A DNA stretch of 64,000 bases from Nocardia brevicatena NBRC 12119. Lineage in GTDB: Bacteria > Actinomycetota > Actinomycetes > Mycobacteriales > Mycobacteriaceae. The stretch is taken from the NCBI RefSeq assembly GCF_000308495.1, contig NZ_BAFU01000091.1, positions 62,001 through 126,000 on the forward strand, in the 5' to 3' direction. Below, piece after piece: positions 61,444-64,000 of this stretch; within the stretch, counting starts at the first letter, position 1, and each line of letters begins with the position of its first letter. The notes under the pieces are model-generated. The model was given only the letters and a program-made list of their open reading frames with translations, was not told the DNA's origin and did no database searches. A program made the position numbers and the translations under genes.

Positions 61444-61899
61444 CCACCTATACCGCGAGACCACGAATCTCTCGGCGTTTATTGCGGATCCGCTGGACAG
61501 CGGAATAGCTCGCCGAAAGGCCGGCAGTCAGCTTTCAACAGCGGAATCCGACGAACTCCAGGCCTGACGCTCGAATACCCGATACTTCACCACCCGGCTC
61601 GGCGGCGAGCTCTCTCTACCTATATCTAGGATAAATTCTAGATATAGGTAGAGAAGCCTGAGGATGCTTCGCCCTCGCACCGCCCCGACCACACACCTCC
61701 GCCGCGCAATGTGTCCACAACGAGCGAAGCCCCCGGTTAACGGCACCTCGGCCCCCACCGAAAACCGGACACACGCACCATCCACCGCGTCGACCGGAAA
61801 GCGGGAAGCCCAGATGTCGACCACACGCGGCCGGACACCGGTCCACCGTCCGACCGTGCCCGCCCGAAGCGCGGGTGGAGATACGTGGAGCGCGCATCC
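61444..61899. other. Gap with no intact gene
   Basis: Apart from the palindrome at 61613-61654, no frame shows coding character until the degraded hydrolase begins near 61900. Confidence 0.4.
61613..61654. promoter_or_regulatory. Long AT-rich perfect inverted repeat
   Basis: 17-bp perfect arms (TCTCTACCTATATCTAG and complement) around an 8-nt loop, strikingly AT-rich for this genome. It lies 170 bp beyond the ATPase stop. It could be a terminator for the ATPase or, because TATCTAG recurs in the ATPase promoter, an operator for a repressor. Confidence 0.5.
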
Positions 61900-62770
61900 G
61901 GATCGCCACCGCACCGTGCGCACCGACGACGGCGTCCCGCCCGCTATCCGCGTCACCGGCCCCCGACGAGGCACCGCCAACTGTGGTCTTCGTCCATGGC
62001 CACTGCCTGCACACCGAATCGTGGAGGCATCTGCGCGAGCGGCTGCTCGACCGCTGGGACTGCGCACCCAGGATGGTGTGACGGCGCCTCCGGCGCCGCC
62101 GATCCGGCCACCTACACCATCGACCAACCAGGCCACGACCTGGACGCAGTGGCACCACAGGGCCCGGTGGTCCTGGTCGGGCACTCGATGGGAGCCATGG
62201 CGGTGCCGGCCTATGCCCGGCTGTTCCCGGCGTCCGGGTGGTGCGGCTCACCCGACTCGGTCTCGGACGGCTACCGAATCGATATGCCACGAATTCGCTG
62301 CATATCGCGGTGCGCCGGGCACCGTGGTTTCTCCGGGCATCCAGAAGACCGACCGGCAGAACCCTCGAATCTATCGCGTCCAAGGCCGATCCTCGCGGCG
62401 AAACCGTGCGCGGCCTACTCCGCCGAGCATGGACGCCCTCGTCGCGGCCATGCGAAACGAGACCGACCTGCCCACCATGACCGGTTTCCCGGCCTCTCTG
62501 ATCACCTTCGACGAGACCGCATCGCCTCGGCGCCGTTCCCGCGCCGGCGCCGGCCGGCTCCGCGGACATCATGATCCCGTTCGCGCATTCGGTCATCTCG
62601 GCCCCCAACGCACCGAAGCCCAGGTGGTGCGATTGGAAGGCGCAGGTCACAGCGTGATCGTCGAACGCGCGGAGGAGGCCGCCCATTCGATCGCCGGGCT
62701 CGTCGAACGCGCCGTCGGCAAAGCGTTCGGTGCGGGTGCGGGCACGTTCGTAGCGCAGGCGCGCCAGAGC
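61900..62770 (+). pseudogene. Alpha/beta-hydrolase pseudogene with several frameshifts
   Basis: Fragments of one hydrolase follow in order but in different frames: TVRTDDGVPPAIRVTGP, then TVVFVHGHCLHTESWRHLRERL, ADPATYTIDQPGHDLDAV with GPVVLVGHSMGAMAVPAYARLFP (nucleophile elbow GHSMG), NSLHIAVRRAPWFLRAS, PTMTGFPASLITFDET, and VRLEGAGHSVIVERAEEAAHSIAGLVERAV (with the catalytic His). At least four frame changes and one or two internal deletions are needed to join them, so this is not a sequencing slip. It is a dead gene of the actinobacterial hydrolase family whose intact members have about 320 residues. Confidence 0.8.
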
Positions 62771-62835
62771 GTGGTGGCCTGGAATCCGATCGATCGTCAC
62801 CGTCCCACGAGCCCGAACGGAGATTTTGACGTACT

Positions 62836-62873
62836 GTGTTGTAGATCACCTTGTGCGGTCGATCACACAACAC
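62836..62873. promoter_or_regulatory. Imperfect dyad upstream of a small conserved gene
   Basis: GTGTTGT and ACAACAC arms, with inner ATC/GAT contacts, centred about 90 bp before the 62944 start. It resembles an operator; no regulator can be named. Confidence 0.3.
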
Positions 62874-62943
62874 GCCGCCGGATCGGCAACGCGGCCGAGG
62901 CGGCACCCGAACCGACGACCGGACATGAACCCAGGAGGTATCG

Positions 62944-63231
62944 ATGACACGCAGCGACTTCGCGGAACTCCGGTATGCCGTCGGCCAACTCCGGCAGTCC
63001 ATCGACGTGCTGCGCGCCCATTACGGGGATGCCGGCCCGGTGCGGCGGCTGGAGAACGATCTGGAACGACTCCTCATCGACACGCAGGAACTCGAGCAGA
63101 GCCCACCGCCGATGGTGCCGAAACGCGGGCAGGAGACCATCTACGTTCCGGACAGCAAGTCCGACGAAGCGGCCTGGATGGGCGCACAGGACGAAGGGCT
63201 GGGCTTCCACTCGCGCCCGCGCACCATCTGA
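62944..63231 (+). CDS. Small conserved hypothetical protein
   Basis: 95 residues from ATG 62944 with AGGAGG-like CCAGGAGG upstream. The N-terminal half (DFAELRYAVGQLRQSIDVLRAHYGDAGPVRRLENDLERLLID) is a helical pair. The C-terminal half contains KRGQETIYVPDSKSDEAAWMGAQDEGLGFHSRP with a charged, loop-like character. Coding bias is strong throughout. A hairpin terminator follows. No family recognised; it looks like a nocardial orphan. Confidence 0.7.
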   Translation: MTRSDFAELRYAVGQLRQSIDVLRAHYGDAGPVRRLENDLERLLIDTQELEQSPPPMVPKRGQETIYVPDSKSDEAAWMGAQDEGLGFHSRPRTI

Positions 63232-63265
63232 CACCCCTCCGATCCCGCTCGCCGCAGCGGGGGAC

Positions 63266-63302
63266 AGTGGCCGGACTCGCCCGCACGGCGACTCCGGCCA
63301 CT
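63266..63302. terminator. Stem-loop terminator after the 95-residue gene
   Basis: 16-bp inverted repeat with one mismatch (AGTGGCCGGACTCGCC against its near-complement) and a 5-nt loop, 34 bp after the stop. Confidence 0.75.
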
Positions 63303-63464
63303 CGTGTTTGCGGTGGATTCACCCGCGGCCACACGCGCAGGCCCGTCGAGCGAATGTGGCGCAAATCACGCCCCTCGGCGACGGGTGGGATTGGCGAGAC
63401 CCTGCTCGTTCGATAGCGGGCGTGTCGTATGGTGCTCAGCATCACATTCGATCGGGAGGTATCC

Positions 63465-63506
63465 ATGACCACCCGCAGCGCGGATGAGCGAGGCAGCGAC
63501 CGATGA
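63465..63506 (+). CDS. 13-codon leader ORF
   Basis: ATG 63465 follows an excellent Shine-Dalgarno (GGGAGG, 6 bases away) and encodes MTTRSADERGSDR before TGA 63504-63506. The stop overlaps the ATG of the membrane protein gene by 4 bp (ATGA). The main gene has only a weaker GAGG of its own, so ribosomes probably load here and reinitiate. Confidence 0.5.
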   Translation: MTTRSADERGSDR

Positions 63507-64000
63507 ACGCCGCAACGACAACCGCCGCCCCGGAAGAAGCGGGAACCGGCGTATTCAGCAGGACCAGGGCACGGATCTCGGCGCGCACCTTACGCACCGA
63601 CCGCTGGTGGGTTCCCCCACTGATCACCGTCATCGGACTGGCGGCATTCGTCGTCTACGCGACGATCAGGTCCTATGTCCGCACGGCGTACTGGGTGCCC
63701 GAGTACCACTACCTGACGCCGTTCTACTCCCCCTGTCTGAGCACGTCCTGCGTGGCGGGATCGAGTCATTTCGGCACTCCGTTCGGCGACCTGCCCGCAA
63801 TCCTGCCCCTCGGATTCGTCGTGCTGCCGTTCCTGCTCGGGTTCCGGCTCACCTGCTACTACTACCGCAAGGCCTACTACCGCTCGGTGTGGCTCTCGCC
63901 GCCCGCCTGCGCGGTCGCCGAGCCGCACGGTCGGTACACCGGCGAGACGCGGCTGCCGCTGATCATCCAGAACGTGCACCGCTACTTCTTCTACATCGCG
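63503..64000 (+). CDS. Polytopic membrane protein, succinate-dehydrogenase-anchor-like (3' end outside window)
   Basis: 166 residues are visible from ATG 63503 (MNAATTTAAPEEAGTGVFSRTRARISARTLRTDRWWVPPL). Membrane helices are seen at PPLITVIGLAAFVVYATIRSYV and AILPLGFVVLPFLLGFRLTC. The motifs TAYWVPEYHYLTPFYSPCLSTSC, GFRLTCYYYRKAYYRSVWLSPPACAVAEPH and IIQNVHRYFFYIA match my recollection of the actinobacterial membrane protein that precedes the Sdh1-type flavoprotein gene and anchors it. The Cys and His residues could ligate haem or iron-sulfur clusters. Without the downstream genes the assignment stays tentative. Confidence 0.55.
   Translation, partial: MNAATTTAAPEEAGTGVFSRTRARISARTLRTDRWWVPPLITVIGLAAFVVYATIRSYVRTAYWVPEYHYLTPFYSPCLSTSCVAGSSHFGTPFGDLPAILPLGFVVLPFLLGFRLTCYYYRKAYYRSVWLSPPACAVAEPHGRYTGETRLPLIIQNVHRYFFYIA

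Noticed and set aside
61640-61900. Plus-strand frame from 61664 as a 427-residue protein
   Set aside because: It merely strings together pieces of the hydrolase pseudogene and non-coding flanks in one open frame.

Overview
The window is a GC-rich (visibly about 70%) chromosomal segment of a mycolic-acid actinomycete. Nocardia or a close relative fits best. The anchors are a Mycobacterium-like neighbourhood (ino1, a PadR regulator, a DUF5318 gene, ponA, a GT87 membrane glycosyltransferase), the rpsF-ssb-rpsR-rplI-dnaB block, and many typical actinobacterial families (DUF397/DUF5753 pair, ECF42 sigma factor with a DGPF protein, DUF5996, nitronate monooxygenases). No rRNA, tRNA, insertion sequence, prophage or CRISPR array is visible. 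The assignment to Nocardia is an inference from gene content and protein style; no search was run.

Layout. 0-10 kb: the 3' end of one class A penicillin-binding protein, two GyrI-like effector-binding proteins, the padR-ino1 operon, a DUF5318 gene, a complete second class A PBP and a GT87 glycosyltransferase. 10-24.5 kb: a large chromosomal tellurium-resistance-type (Ter) locus. It holds two TerD fusion proteins, three consecutive AIM24 proteins, a HAD phosphatase, a PRTase-TRSP-StiP protein, an HpcH/HpaI-type lyase, a coiled-coil protein, a stand-alone TerD and a TerC-like DUF475 membrane protein, followed by a DUF389 membrane protein. 24.7-28 kb: a DrrAB-type ABC exporter with a DUF4097 protein and a ribbon-helix-helix regulator. 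28-30.5 kb: decaying genes (an HTH fragment, a frameshifted SDR) beside an intact MmyB-type regulator.

30.8-37.5 kb: dnaB, rplI, rpsR, ssb and rpsF on the minus strand, divergent from a second GT87 protein. DnaB carries a 417-residue intein in its Walker A loop, with the hallmarks of a class 3 intein plus a homing endonuclease and an eight-cysteine insertion. The 685 bp between rplI and dnaB hold three perfect DnaA boxes and further degenerate ones. 37.7-49.5 kb: a nitronate monooxygenase preceded by a KstR-type operator, DUF5996, Hsp20, the ECF42/DGPF operon, a serine-hydrolase lipoprotein, a DUF5753/DUF397 pair, a string of overlapping small genes leading to an AT-rich beta-propeller-like gene, and a GntR regulator.

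49.5-64 kb: an SGNH hydrolase, a polysaccharide deacetylase divergent from a MerR regulator, an 814-residue LPG-synthase/UPF0104 membrane protein, a FadD-type acyl-CoA ligase divergent from a second nitronate monooxygenase, a metallo-hydrolase, an S4 protein, an NlpC/P60 hydrolase, an AAA ATPase flanked by CTAGA-type palindromes, a heavily frameshifted alpha/beta-hydrolase pseudogene, a small conserved protein, and the 5' part of a membrane protein cut by the window edge.

The most system-like part is the Ter locus. Phosphoribosyltransferase, lyase and HAD phosphatase genes are translationally coupled, as expected for synthesis of a nucleoside-like metabolite, and sit beside TerD calcium-binding proteins and TerC-type membrane proteins. 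The most unexpected non-coding signal is the DnaA-box cluster upstream of dnaB.
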